Source: Chloroflexi bacterium UBA4730 | GTDB taxonomy: Bacteria; Chloroflexota; Limnocylindria; P2-11E | Length of the DNA: 64,000 bases | Direction: 5' to 3' | Assembly (NCBI GenBank): GCA_002404155.1 | Contig: DHJC01000038.1 | Span: forward strand, 6,891 to 70,890 | In this document: one piece after another, positions 47,043 through 55,305 of the stretch | Position numbering within the stretch: position 1 is the stretch's first letter | How the letters are laid out: each line of letters opens with the position of its first letter | Position numbers and translations under genes: made by a program | The notes under the pieces: generated by a model | The model's input: the letters and a program-made list of their open reading frames with translations, nothing else | The model's database searches: none | What the model was told of the DNA's origin: nothing

Positions 47043-50021
47043 CGGCCCACCCCAAGGAGAGCTCTGCAGCCACTCGCCGAGCTGGAGGAGGGGCATTGGG
47101 CGACCCATGAAGTAGCCCTGCGCGAGATCGCAGCCCAGCTCGCGCAGCCGATCCAGGGTCGGCTTGTCCTCGACGCCTTCCGCGATGGCCCGCAATCCCA
47201 GGTTGTGGGCGAGCTCGATGGTCGATCGCACGATCGCCTCGTCGCTCGAGTTCTTCAGCATGTTGAGCACGAATGAGCGGTCCACTTTGATGTCGTCCAC
47301 CGGAAGCCGCTGGAGGTACGCGAGCGACGAGTAGCCGGTCCCGAAGTCGTCGATCGAGAGCCGGAAGCCCATGCGCTGCAGCTCGCCAAGCACGGCGAAC
47401 GTGTGCTCCGCATCGGCCATCATCGCGGTCTCGGTGATCTCGATCTTCAGGCGCCTCGGGTCGGCACCCGTCCGCTCGGTCATCTCGGCGAGATTCCCCG
47501 CGAGATCGGTACCGCGCAGGTTCCGCATCGAAAGGTTCACCGACATGATCGGCACGGCCGCGCCGCTCGCGCCGCTGAGCACGCGCATCGCCTCTTGCAT
47601 CGTCCAGAGACCGATCTGGCGGATGAAGCCGTTCTCCTCGGCGAGCGGGATGAACATCGCTGGCTGGATCAGGCCGCGGATCGGGTGCTGCCAGCGGCAG
47701 AGCGCCTCGACGCCGACGCAGCGCCCTTGGGCGAGGTCGACGATCGGCTGGTAATGGAGGACCAGCTCGCCGCGTTCGACCGAGTGCCGAAGGTCGCCGG
47801 CGAGGCCGATGGCGCTCGGGCTGTGGAGGTCCTTGTCCTGCTCGTAGACCTGCATTCCGGTGCCGGCGCGCTTCGCCGCGTACATTGCGACGTCCGCGCG
47901 GCGCATCAGGGTCTGCACGTCCTCGCCATGCTCGGGGCAGAGCACGATCCCGATGCTCGCCTCGATGAACGCGCTCTCGCCCTCGACGATGAATGGCTCC
48001 TGCAACGACGCGAGCACGCGGCGCGCGACCATGACGGCCTCGTCGCGGTCGGCCGCGAGCGGGATGAGGACGGCGAACTCGTCGCCGCCGAGGCGTGCCA
48101 CGGTGTCCGATGCCCGCACCGCGTCGACGAACCGCTCGCCGACCTCGCGCAGGATCACGTCGCCGGCCTGGTGGCCGAAGGTGTCGTTCAGCTCCTTGAA
48201 ACGGTCGAGGTCGATGAACAGGAGCGCGACCTGCGTGTTGCGGCGCCGCGCGGCCAGGATCGCCTGGCGGAGGCGGTCGCGGAGGAGCGTGCGGTTCGGC
48301 AGATCGGTGACCATGTCGTGGAGCGCCTGGTGCTCGAGAGCCTCCTCGACGCGCCTCCGCTCGGTGATGTCGCGGTGACCGATGACCACGCCACCGTCCG
48401 GCGCGCGCAGCGGCTGGACAGACAGCTGGTACCAGCGGCGCCCGTGGTCACGATCGAGCGGGAACTCGAAGCTGAAGCCTGGCCGAGTGCGCTCGAGCAC
48501 GGCCTCGATCCCGGCCGCCGCCTCACGGCTCTCCTCGGTGTCGCCGGATCGGAGGAAGGCGAGATAGTCGTCGCCGATGGTGGCGTCCTTCATGTCGGCC
48601 TCGCCCGAGCGCACGTCGCCGAGCCAGTGCTGGTTCGCGTCCACGATGACGCCGGCCCGGTCGAGGACGGCGATGTGCGTGTCGACCGAGTCGAAGATCG
48701 AGCGGACGAAGGCTTCCTTACGCGCGAGCTCGACTTGGGCCTTCGCCCGGTCGGTGACGTCCAGCGCGAGGCTCACGACCTCGGTGACCGCTCCGTCGGC
48801 CGAGAGGACCGGCTGGTGGCGCAGGTCGATAACCTGCTCGCCCGAGCGGACCTCCTCGTGCACCTCTTCGCCGCGCAAGGCCCGGACGATCCGGTTCAGG
48901 CCGTCGGGGTTGCGCTTGTTGATGTCGAAGATCGAGTCGCCGATCGCCGGCGGGAACGGCGTGCGCCCGGGGATCCGCCGTCCGGTGATGAGGGTCACGC
49001 GGCCGTTCGCGTCGTACACCATGAGCTCGAGCGGGAGGTGCTCGACGACGGTGCGCAACCGGGCCTCGTTCGCGCGGACACGCTGCATCGCGGCCAGCCG
49101 CTCGATGGCTTCGCCGAGGATATTCGCGACCGCTCGCATGAAGACGACGTCGTCGGGCGAGAATTCGGTGACTCGGCTCATCGACGCGAGCACGCCGAAC
49201 GGCCGGTCGTGGCCGGGGATGATCACCGTCGCGGTCGATCGGAAGCCGGCGGCGACGATGGGGCCATAGACCGCGAAGCGTTTCTCCGCGGCAAGATCGT
49301 TGGAGATCACGTCGATGGCCTGCGCGACGGTGTAGCCGGCCTGGGAACCGGTCGCGTCGTCGGGGATCCATTCCGGCGCGGAACCGGGCGCCAGCCGGGT
49401 GCCGGCCCGCAGGGAGAGGCGCCGCTCGGATGGGCTGTGCTGGATGATCCGGCAGGCCTCGGCGCCAAGGAGGCTGTTCACCGTGCGCACGGTCTCCGCG
49501 AACAGGGCATCGAGATCGTTCGCCGCGAGTGCCTGCCGTCCGAGCTCGGCGACGGCGGCCTGTTGGCGGACGCGCAGCCCGAGCCGCTCTTCCGCTCGCA
49601 TCCGCTCGGTCACCTCGAAGAAGCTCGTCACGACGTATTCGAGCGCTCCGCTCGCGTCGGGCACGGGTACCGAGTCGACACGCACCCAGATCTCGGCGCC
49701 GTCCGCGCGGACGAGGCGAGTGCGCACGTCGCGGAGCGCGCGGTTCTCGGTCCGCGCCACGTGCGAAGCGAACTCCGTGCGCGTCAGCTCGGTGCCGTCC
49801 TCGGCGTAGCGACGTATCCCGCTCGCGTTCTCCGTGCCCACGAGCCGCTCTGCGGGCATGCCCAAGATGCGTGCGGCCTGCTCGTTGGCGAAGATGATCG
49901 TGCCGCTCGCGTCGCGTACCAGGAGGCCGCAGCCAACGGCCTCGTACACGTGCCGAAGCCGGTCCTCCGATGCGCGCATCGAGGCTCGCAGTACCGACGC
50001 GGCGCGCTCCCCCTTGGCCAT
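47028..50021 (-). CDS. PAS-GAF-PAS-PAS-GGDEF-EAL cyclic-di-GMP protein
   Basis: 997 residues. Domain order: PAS (about 20-135), GAF (about 150-310), PAS (about 325-430), PAS/PAC (about 440-565), GGDEF (about 570-730) and EAL (about 745-985). The GGDEF site reads LGGDEF near 650, with the inhibitory I-site RASD exactly five residues before it. The EAL domain has EALCRW, DDFGTGYSS, DIKVDRSF and AEGVE, all needed for c-di-GMP hydrolysis. Both activities therefore look possible. No membrane segment is present, so it is a cytosolic sensor, probably of redox, light or small ligands through PAS/GAF. Confidence 0.93.
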   Translation of the reverse strand: MAKGERAASVLRASMRASEDRLRHVYEAVGCGLLVRDASGTIIFANEQAARILGMPAERLVGTENASGIRRYAEDGTELTRTEFASHVARTENRALRDVRTRLVRADGAEIWVRVDSVPVPDASGALEYVVTSFFEVTERMRAEERLGLRVRQQAAVAELGRQALAANDLDALFAETVRTVNSLLGAEACRIIQHSPSERRLSLRAGTRLAPGSAPEWIPDDATGSQAGYTVAQAIDVISNDLAAEKRFAVYGPIVAAGFRSTATVIIPGHDRPFGVLASMSRVTEFSPDDVVFMRAVANILGEAIERLAAMQRVRANEARLRTVVEHLPLELMVYDANGRVTLITGRRIPGRTPFPPAIGDSIFDINKRNPDGLNRIVRALRGEEVHEEVRSGEQVIDLRHQPVLSADGAVTEVVSLALDVTDRAKAQVELARKEAFVRSIFDSVDTHIAVLDRAGVIVDANQHWLGDVRSGEADMKDATIGDDYLAFLRSGDTEESREAAAGIEAVLERTRPGFSFEFPLDRDHGRRWYQLSVQPLRAPDGGVVIGHRDITERRRVEEALEHQALHDMVTDLPNRTLLRDRLRQAILAARRRNTQVALLFIDLDRFKELNDTFGHQAGDVILREVGERFVDAVRASDTVARLGGDEFAVLIPLAADRDEAVMVARRVLASLQEPFIVEGESAFIEASIGIVLCPEHGEDVQTLMRRADVAMYAAKRAGTGMQVYEQDKDLHSPSAIGLAGDLRHSVERGELVLHYQPIVDLAQGRCVGVEALCRWQHPIRGLIQPAMFIPLAEENGFIRQIGLWTMQEAMRVLSGASGAAVPIMSVNLSMRNLRGTDLAGNLAEMTERTGADPRRLKIEITETAMMADAEHTFAVLGELQRMGFRLSIDDFGTGYSSLAYLQRLPVDDIKVDRSFVLNMLKNSSDEAIVRSTIELAHNLGLRAIAEGVEDKPTLDRLRELGCDLAQGYFMGRPMPLLQLGEWLQSSPWGGPLALR

Positions 50022-50178
50022 AGGCGTGGAATCGTGCGGGTCGGGCCCCCGAATGGCGTCACCCGCGCGGGGGTCCCTCCTAGACTCGAAGTACTAGGAC
50101 CGTTTCCGTCTGTGACAGACACGCCGAAGGCGCAGTGATGGGAGCGCCTGCGGCGGATGCGCCGAACGCAGTGATACC
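50022..50178. other. intergenic stretch with small palindromes, no gene seen
   Basis: 157 nt between the GGDEF/EAL gene and tRNA-Lys. It holds TCCTAG-N10-CTAGGA (50078-50099) and GTCTG-TGA-CAGAC (50108-50120), either of which could be a hairpin or operator. No T-run terminator or clear tRNA promoter was found. Confidence 0.35.
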
Positions 50179-50250
50179 GGGGGGCTAGCTCAGCGGCAGA
50201 GCAGGGGACTTTTAATCCCTTGGTCGAGGGTTCGAATCCCTCGCCCCTCA
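50179..50250 (+). tRNA. tRNA-Lys (anticodon TTT)
   Basis: 72 nt. The acceptor GGGGGGC pairs with GCCCCTC (one G-U). The D-arm has GCTC…GAGC, the anticodon loop CTTTTAA has TTT in position 34-36, and the T-arm GAGGG-TTCGAAT-CCCTC is perfect. Discriminator A; no CCA is encoded. It is the only tRNA in the window. Confidence 0.95.
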
Positions 50251-50257
50251 CCGACCT

Positions 50258-51004
50258 CTAGAGCCGCGGTCCGGAGGACGGGACCGCTCGAGGGTCGTCG
50301 GGCAGCACGATCGGCTCGCGCTCTTCCGACGGTCCGAACACGTAGCGGTAGGACAGACCGGCGAGCGCCGCACCGATGAATGGACCGATCCAGTACACGT
50401 ACCAGTTGTCGAGGTAGCCGGACGCGACCGCCGGGCCAAACCAGCGTGCGGGGTTCATCGCGGCACCGGTGAGCGGCCCGCCGATGAGGATGTCCGCCGT
50501 GACGATCAGGCCGATGCCGAAGCCCGCGATCCGTGGCGCGTTCGGCGCCACCATCGTTCCGAAGACGGTCCAGACGAGGAAGAGCGTGAGGATGGCCTCG
50601 ATGACGATGGCAAGACCCGACGACACCGCGGGATTCACTGTTGGGGTCCCGAGGTGTGTCGCCGTCGCCGCCGCGAGGAACGGCTCGAAGAACAGCCGGA
50701 GCACGAGCCCCGCGAGGAGCGCGCCGATGAGCTGCGCCGCCCAATACGTCAGCACGCGCGGCCACGGGTGCTTGCGCGCGATGGCCAGCCCGAGCGTGAC
50801 CGCGGGATTGAAGTGACCGCCGGAGATGGCGCCGAACGATGACACGGCGATGGCCAGCGCAAGACCGTGTGCGAACGCCACCGGCACCAAGGCGGTCCCG
50901 GGAACGGCCGAGATCGCCGCCGTGACGACCGCGCCGGCCCCGATCACGACGAACATGAAGGTGCCAGCGATCTCGGCGAGCAGCGCGCGGGTGTGCCCGC
51001 TCAA
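50258..51004 (-). CDS. aquaporin (MIP family)
   Basis: 248 residues from TTG 51004, chosen because GGAGGG stands 8 nt upstream and the family begins there; the open frame goes on to 51196 without homology. Six membrane helices and both NPA boxes are present: GGHFNPAVTLG (near 60) and GAAMNPARWFGPA (near 182). An Arg follows the second NPA as in the selectivity filter, and W/F residues next to it suggest a water channel rather than a glycerol facilitator. It lies 7 nt after tRNA-Lys on the opposite strand. Confidence 0.92.
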   Translation of the reverse strand: MSGHTRALLAEIAGTFMFVVIGAGAVVTAAISAVPGTALVPVAFAHGLALAIAVSSFGAISGGHFNPAVTLGLAIARKHPWPRVLTYWAAQLIGALLAGLVLRLFFEPFLAAATATHLGTPTVNPAVSSGLAIVIEAILTLFLVWTVFGTMVAPNAPRIAGFGIGLIVTADILIGGPLTGAAMNPARWFGPAVASGYLDNWYVYWIGPFIGAALAGLSYRYVFGPSEEREPIVLPDDPRAVPSSGPRL

Positions 51005-51045
51005 CGTCGTCCCTCCGTCACGTGCGCGTGTTCCGTTGTGGATGC

Positions 51046-51051
51046 TAGCGT
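51046..51051 (+). promoter_or_regulatory. leaderless-type -10 of the lamin-tail-like gene
   Basis: TAGCGT, 8 nt before GTG 51060; no -35 is seen. Confidence 0.35.
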
Positions 51052-51059
51052 TCGGCGTC

Positions 51060-51557
51060 GTGAGCGATTTCAAGCCGGTCGAAGCGAACAAGGCCCGGAT
51101 CCTGTCCATCAAAGCGGCGCCCTCGGGCACGAGCCTCGATGACGCGAACCTCGAGTGGGTCGAGATCGCCGTCGACCTCGACAGCGACATCGCCAACTGG
51201 CGCGTCCAGCATCTTCGACCGTTGTGGAAGGTCGAGATCGCGAAGCCGATCGAATGGGAGTGGATCTACACCTTCGGGGCGCCCGCCTTCGTACGCGCCG
51301 GTGAGATCTATCGCATCCACTCGGGCTCGCGGATCCGCGCGGCGATGCATCCGCTGGCCGATGACCTGACGGCGGGTCGTAAGCATGTGTACGTGGGTGG
51401 CCCGCTCGCCGCGGCCAAGCTCATCTGGGAGCGCGGACACTACGTGCGCCTAGTGGACGCGTTCGGCACCGTGATCGACGAAGTGATCGTCTGGCCGCCG
51501 GAGCCGGCGGCTAGCCCGGCCGGTACTCCTTCGTCTGGAGCGCGAGCGTCCGGATAA
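51060..51557 (+). CDS. lamin-tail-domain-like protein
   Basis: 165 residues from GTG 51060. The sequence NLEWVEIAVDLDSDIANWRVQ, later VRAGEIYRIHSGS and YVRLVDAFGTVIDEV resemble the lamin-tail (LTD) beta-sandwich: the usual EWVEIxNxxxxxIxLxGW and VRLxDxxGxxxDxV pattern. Bacterial LTD proteins are usually secreted or surface-attached, but no signal peptide is seen here, so the location is uncertain. The last 47 nt overlap with the convergent racemase gene; the Ala/Ser/Gly-rich C-terminus is encoded there. Confidence 0.6.
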   Translation: MSDFKPVEANKARILSIKAAPSGTSLDDANLEWVEIAVDLDSDIANWRVQHLRPLWKVEIAKPIEWEWIYTFGAPAFVRAGEIYRIHSGSRIRAAMHPLADDLTAGRKHVYVGGPLAAAKLIWERGHYVRLVDAFGTVIDEVIVWPPEPAASPAGTPSSGARASG

Positions 51558-52623
51558 CGTCCTCGAGGACGGTGACGCCGATGCCCGGTCCCGCCGGCAC
51601 CTTCATCGTCCCGTCCTTCGCGACGGTGAATGGCTCACCGATGATCTCCGTCTCGAAGTAGCGCTCGGACGCGCTCACGTCCCCCGGCAGGCTGAAGTTC
51701 GGAAGCGATGCGAGGTGGACGTTGTGGGCGCGGCCGATCCCGAACTCGAGCATCCCACCGCACCACACCGGCACGTTGCGCTCGGCGGACACGTCGTGGA
51801 CCCGCTTCGCCGAGGCGTGGCCGCCGACGCGGCCGGCCTTGATGTTGATGATCTTCGTCGCCCCGATGTCGACCGCCTTCCGAGCGTCCTCGCTCGTGTG
51901 GATCGATTCGTCGAGACAGACAGGCGTCGCGATCTCCTTCTGAAGCGTTGCGTGGTCGACGATGTCGTCGTGCGCGAGCGGCTGCTCGATCATCATCGGG
52001 TGGTACGCGTCGATGCGCTTGAAGAGCTGAAGATCAGCGAGCGTGTACGCGGAGTTGGCGTCGAGCATGAACTTCAGGTTGGGGAAGCGATTGCGGACGG
52101 CTTCCGCGACGTGCCCATCGGCGCCCGGCTTGATCTTGAGCTTGACGCGCTGATAGCCACCGGCCAGCTCGCGCTCGATCGTCTCGATGAGCGACTCGAC
52201 CGTGGGATGGATGCCGATCGCGACGCCGCAGGGGATCCGCGTGCGTGTGCCGCCGAGCAGCTTGGAGAGCGAAACGCCCTCGCGCTTCGCGAAGAGATCC
52301 CAGATGGCCATCTCGATGGTCGCCTTGGCCATGCGGTGCTCGCGGATCCACGCGAGCTTCAGGTCGGTGTCGGCCGGGCCGCCGAGGTCCACGCCCAAGA
52401 GCTGGGGAAGGATCACCTCGTCCAGCGCGTACCAGACGGTCTTCGGCGTCTCTCCCGAATACCAGGGCTGTTCCGGCGCGACACTCTCGCCCCAGCCCAC
52501 CGCGCCCTCGCTCTCCACGCGCGCGAGGACGTGGGTCTGGTGCGTCTCGCGTGAGCCGCTCGTCTCGTAGGCGCGCTTCAGCGGCAGCCGCACCATGAAC
52601 AGCTCGACCCGCTCGATCCTCAT
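51511..52623 (-). CDS. enolase-superfamily racemase (NSAR/MenC type)
   Basis: 370 residues from ATG 52623. The barrel has KLKIKPGADG (acid/base KxK), FMLDANSAYT, MIEQPLAHDD and VCLDESIHT (metal Asp-Glu-Asp), and IINIKAGRVGG (second base Lys). The length and motifs are those of the N-acylamino-acid racemase / o-succinylbenzoate synthase family. No other menaquinone gene is near, and the GNAT gene overlaps by ATGA. That pairing is known for N-succinylamino-acid racemases, which work with an N-succinyltransferase in D-to-L amino acid conversion. NSAR is therefore the favoured role. Confidence 0.9.
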   Translation of the reverse strand: MRIERVELFMVRLPLKRAYETSGSRETHQTHVLARVESEGAVGWGESVAPEQPWYSGETPKTVWYALDEVILPQLLGVDLGGPADTDLKLAWIREHRMAKATIEMAIWDLFAKREGVSLSKLLGGTRTRIPCGVAIGIHPTVESLIETIERELAGGYQRVKLKIKPGADGHVAEAVRNRFPNLKFMLDANSAYTLADLQLFKRIDAYHPMMIEQPLAHDDIVDHATLQKEIATPVCLDESIHTSEDARKAVDIGATKIINIKAGRVGGHASAKRVHDVSAERNVPVWCGGMLEFGIGRAHNVHLASLPNFSLPGDVSASERYFETEIIGEPFTVAKDGTMKVPAGPGIGVTVLEDVIRTLALQTKEYRPG

Positions 52624-53465
52624 TTCGTCTCCGCCGGTCCTTCCGCGCGCCGCGGCTGCGGCACCAACAGGTAGGCGCCTCGTCCGTCCGCCGCGCGCAG
52701 GAACTCCACGGCAGCGTAGCCCTGGCCGAAGGCCTCTTCGAACGCGCCCCGCGCGGCGATCCGCCATTCGAGCGCGAGCGACGCGTCGCGCCGCTTCAGG
52801 CCCTGGAAGTCGGAAGGGATCTCGACGAGGAGATGGGATTCGCCGCTCGGCGGGTCCTGCGGCGCCGGCCGGTCCCCAGCCGCGCGCAGGAGGTAGCGGA
52901 CCCCCTCGGCCTCGGCGCCCTCGAGCGCGGGCGGGTGGTCCTCACCGCGCAGCCGTTTGTACGTGCGGTCCATGCCGATGGGCCACTCGACGTAGAAGCG
53001 GTCCGAAGGAAGTCCCGCGTTGAGCTTGTCGGGCATCAGGCCGTAGAAATCGCGGTGATATTCGCGGGCGTATGTGCCGAGCTTGCCGAAGTTGAATCGC
53101 GCGTTCAGCGCCTCGAGTGGGTCCATCGTCCAGGCCATGATCTCGATGCCCTGGTCGAGACAGTGATCGCGCTGCGCTTCCTTGAGCGCGAGCGCCAGGC
53201 CGGTGCCCCGGTGCTCGCGGCGGACGGCGAGCATGTGCGAGTGATGACGGAAGTGGTAGTCGTAGATGCCGAGGAAGCCGAACACGAAGCCGGCCGGACG
53301 TGCAGCGCCGTCGACGTAGCCCAGCCCGACGAAGCCACCGTTGTGGACGATCGCGAGCATGAGCTGCGGCGGCACGGCCACGTCGCCGCTCCAGACCTCG
53401 TCCTGGATCGGCACGGTGAGCGCACACGACGCGATATCGGTCGCTGTCTCGACCCTGTACGACAC
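52620..53465 (-). CDS. GNAT acetyl/succinyltransferase partner of the racemase
   Basis: 281 residues from GTG 53465. The GNAT core includes HSHMLAVRREHRGTGLALALKEAQRD (acyl-CoA loop of the RxxGxG/A type, near 90-115) and LDQGIEIMAWTMDPLEALNARFNFGKLG. The long form, with a C-terminal half of about 130 residues after YGLMPDKLNAGLPSDRFYVEWP, is the type found beside NSAR racemases, where it succinylates D-amino acids. It overlaps the racemase by 4 nt. The desuccinylase expected in such a pathway is not seen nearby. Confidence 0.82.
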   Translation of the reverse strand: MSYRVETATDIASCALTVPIQDEVWSGDVAVPPQLMLAIVHNGGFVGLGYVDGAARPAGFVFGFLGIYDYHFRHHSHMLAVRREHRGTGLALALKEAQRDHCLDQGIEIMAWTMDPLEALNARFNFGKLGTYAREYHRDFYGLMPDKLNAGLPSDRFYVEWPIGMDRTYKRLRGEDHPPALEGAEAEGVRYLLRAAGDRPAPQDPPSGESHLLVEIPSDFQGLKRRDASLALEWRIAARGAFEEAFGQGYAAVEFLRAADGRGAYLLVPQPRRAEGPAETK

Positions 53466-53500
53466 GCGCGCCCCAGTATCGGGCCAGTCAGGCCGTCGGC

Positions 53501-53506
53501 TATGCT
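53501..53506 (+). promoter_or_regulatory. leaderless-type -10 of the cNMP-binding pair
   Basis: TATGCT, 8 nt before ATG 53515; no -35 is seen. Confidence 0.4.
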
Positions 53507-53514
53507 CCCGCCGC

Positions 53515-53955
53515 ATGGCGGACAACATCGAATTCCTGAAGCACGTGGCGCTCTTCGAGGACCTCGACCGCAAGTCGCTCGAGGCGATCGCGAACGCTGC
53601 CGTCGAGCAGACGTACACGAAGGGACAGGACATCGTCCGCCAGGGCGACACCGGGGTGGGCGCGTTCATCATCAAGAAGGGACGCGTCGAGGCGTTCCAG
53701 GATCGCGGTGGCCACGTCCATAAGCTCGCCGAGATGAAGGAAGGCGAGGTCTTCGGCGAGATGGCCCTCCTCGACGAGTTCCCGCGTTCCGCAACGGTCC
53801 GCGCGATCGAACCGACCACCTGCCTCGGCATCCAGCGCTGGCACTTCCGCGGGATCCTCGAGAGCCACCCCCAGATCGCCCTCGCCCTACTGCCCGTGCT
53901 CACGAAGCGGCTCCGGAACGCCGAACGCGAGGACGAGGCGAGCGCGAAGCACTAG
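53515..53955 (+). CDS. single-domain cyclic-nucleotide-binding protein 1
   Basis: 146 residues. A CNB/Crp-type domain fills the protein: LFEDLDRKSLEAIA at the start, IVRQGDTGVGAFIIKKGRVEAF, and the phosphate-binding cassette EVFGEMALLDEFPRSATVRA, which has the Glu and Arg needed to hold cAMP or cGMP (GExALx…RxA). There is no HTH, kinase or channel domain. It is followed after 3 nt by a second protein of the same type. Confidence 0.88.
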   Translation: MADNIEFLKHVALFEDLDRKSLEAIANAAVEQTYTKGQDIVRQGDTGVGAFIIKKGRVEAFQDRGGHVHKLAEMKEGEVFGEMALLDEFPRSATVRAIEPTTCLGIQRWHFRGILESHPQIALALLPVLTKRLRNAEREDEASAKH

Positions 53956-53958
53956 CTG

Positions 53959-54378
53959 GTGGCCGACGCTCGAGCCGCGAGGCTAAAGGCGGTCCCGCTC
54001 TTCGCGCACTGCACCAACAAGCAGATCAGCTTCATCGTCACCCAGGTCGAGGACATGGACTTTCCGGCCGGACGGGTCCTCTGCACGGAAGGCCGGAGCG
54101 GTGGCGACTTCTTCATCCTCCTGTCCGGAGCCGCGGACGTGACGCGGAAGGGCCGGAAGATCGCGAAGATGGCGCCGGGTGATTTCTTCGGCGAGATCGC
54201 GCTCGTCGACGGCGGTCCCCGCACCGCGACGGTGACGACGTCCGCACCGAGCCGTTGCCTGGTGCTCGGGCCCCGTGAGTTCCAGAACGTCATTCACCAG
54301 GACACCGACATCGCGCACAGCATGATGAAGGCTCTGACCCGCCGCCTCCGCGAGGCCGGAACGCCCCCGGCCGACTGA
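53959..54378 (+). CDS. single-domain cyclic-nucleotide-binding protein 2
   Basis: 139 residues from GTG 53959. It is a second CNB domain with LFAHCTNKQISFIV, VLCTEGRSGGDFFILLSGAADV and the cassette DFFGEIALVDGGPRTATVTT (Glu and Arg present). It differs from its neighbour by much more than a recent duplication would. No output domain is attached. The two may form a heterodimeric sensor. A cyclase domain is encoded at 21.9 kb, but no direct link can be shown. Confidence 0.86.
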   Translation: MADARAARLKAVPLFAHCTNKQISFIVTQVEDMDFPAGRVLCTEGRSGGDFFILLSGAADVTRKGRKIAKMAPGDFFGEIALVDGGPRTATVTTSAPSRCLVLGPREFQNVIHQDTDIAHSMMKALTRRLREAGTPPAD

Positions 54379-54389
54379 CCCGCGCCCGG

Positions 54390-54395
54390 TACGCT
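54390..54395 (+). promoter_or_regulatory. leaderless-type -10 of the ftcD-hutI pair
   Basis: TACGCT, 9 nt before ATG 54405; no -35 is seen. Confidence 0.4.
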
Positions 54396-54404
54396 CTCGC
54401 GGAT

Positions 54405-55298
54405 ATGGCAGGCATCGTCGAATGCGTTCCGAACATCAGCGAAGGCCGGCGCCTCGACGTGGTCGACGGCCTGGCGAGCGTCATCACCGCGACGCCCGGC
54501 GTCCGGCTCCTCGACCGCACGAGCGATCCCGATCACAACCGCTCGGTGTTCACGTTCGCCGGCGATCCCGCTGCGGTCGAGCGCGCGGCCCTCGCGCTCA
54601 TCGATGCGACGTACAGGGTCGTGGACATGCGCGGGCACACGGGTGCGCATCCGCGCCTCGGCGCCGTCGATGTGGTGCCGTTCGTGCCGCTCGCGGGGGT
54701 CACGATGGCCGACTGCATCGCGATCGCGCACCGCGTCGGGGAGGCGGTCGCGGCCAAGCACGGCGTACCGGTCTTCTACTACGCGATGGCCGCGACTCGG
54801 CCCGAGCGGGTGCGGCTTCCCGACATCCGGAAGCCCGAGTACGAAGGCCTCGCCCACCTCCTCGAGACGACGCACGTCCCCGACGCGGGGCCTCGCACCC
54901 TGCACCCGGCGGCCGGCGCGATCGTCATCGGTGCACGGCCTCCGCTCATCGCGTTCAACATCGAGCTCGACACCACCGACCTGAAGCTGGCGCAGCGCAT
55001 CGCGAAGGAGATCCGTGAATCATCCGGGGGCCTGCCGGCGGTGCAGGCGAAGGGCTTCATGCTCTCGGATCCACCGCGGGCCCAGGTTTCGATGAACCTC
55101 CTCGATCACACGGTTACGTCGCTGCCGCAGGTCTGGCACGAGGTCGAGACGCGATCCAGGGCCGCCGGGGTGGCCATCCTGCGCGGCGAGCTCATCGGCC
55201 TCATCCCGTTGGACGCGGCGCTCGCGGCCGCAGGGGACGCGTTGAAGCTCGACGGCTTCGCCGCCGACCGGGTCATCGAAGCGCGCTTCCTGGAATGA
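54405..55298 (+). CDS. ftcD: glutamate formimidoyltransferase
   Basis: 297 residues. It moves the formimino group of N-formimino-glutamate to tetrahydrofolate. The N-terminal domain starts IVECVPNISEGRR; DRTSDPDHNRSVFTF and the catalytic His region in RGHTGAHPRLGAVDVVPFVPL are intact, and the C-terminal domain has FNIELDTTDLKLAQRIA. It lacks the cyclodeaminase domain found in fused forms, so a separate cyclodeaminase would be needed. It lies 7 nt before hutI, the enzyme that makes its substrate. Confidence 0.94.
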   Translation: MAGIVECVPNISEGRRLDVVDGLASVITATPGVRLLDRTSDPDHNRSVFTFAGDPAAVERAALALIDATYRVVDMRGHTGAHPRLGAVDVVPFVPLAGVTMADCIAIAHRVGEAVAAKHGVPVFYYAMAATRPERVRLPDIRKPEYEGLAHLLETTHVPDAGPRTLHPAAGAIVIGARPPLIAFNIELDTTDLKLAQRIAKEIRESSGGLPAVQAKGFMLSDPPRAQVSMNLLDHTVTSLPQVWHEVETRSRAAGVAILRGELIGLIPLDAALAAAGDALKLDGFAADRVIEARFLE

Positions 55299-55305
55299 GC
55301 CCAGC

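Noticed and set aside
50022..50178. Small RNA or tRNA-linked integration site
   Set aside because: Two small palindromes exist but there is no integrase, no repeat of the tRNA 3' end and no clear promoter-terminator unit.
51511..52623. Menaquinone enzyme MenC
   Set aside because: The fold allows it, but no other men gene is near and the GNAT overlap favours an N-succinylamino-acid racemase.
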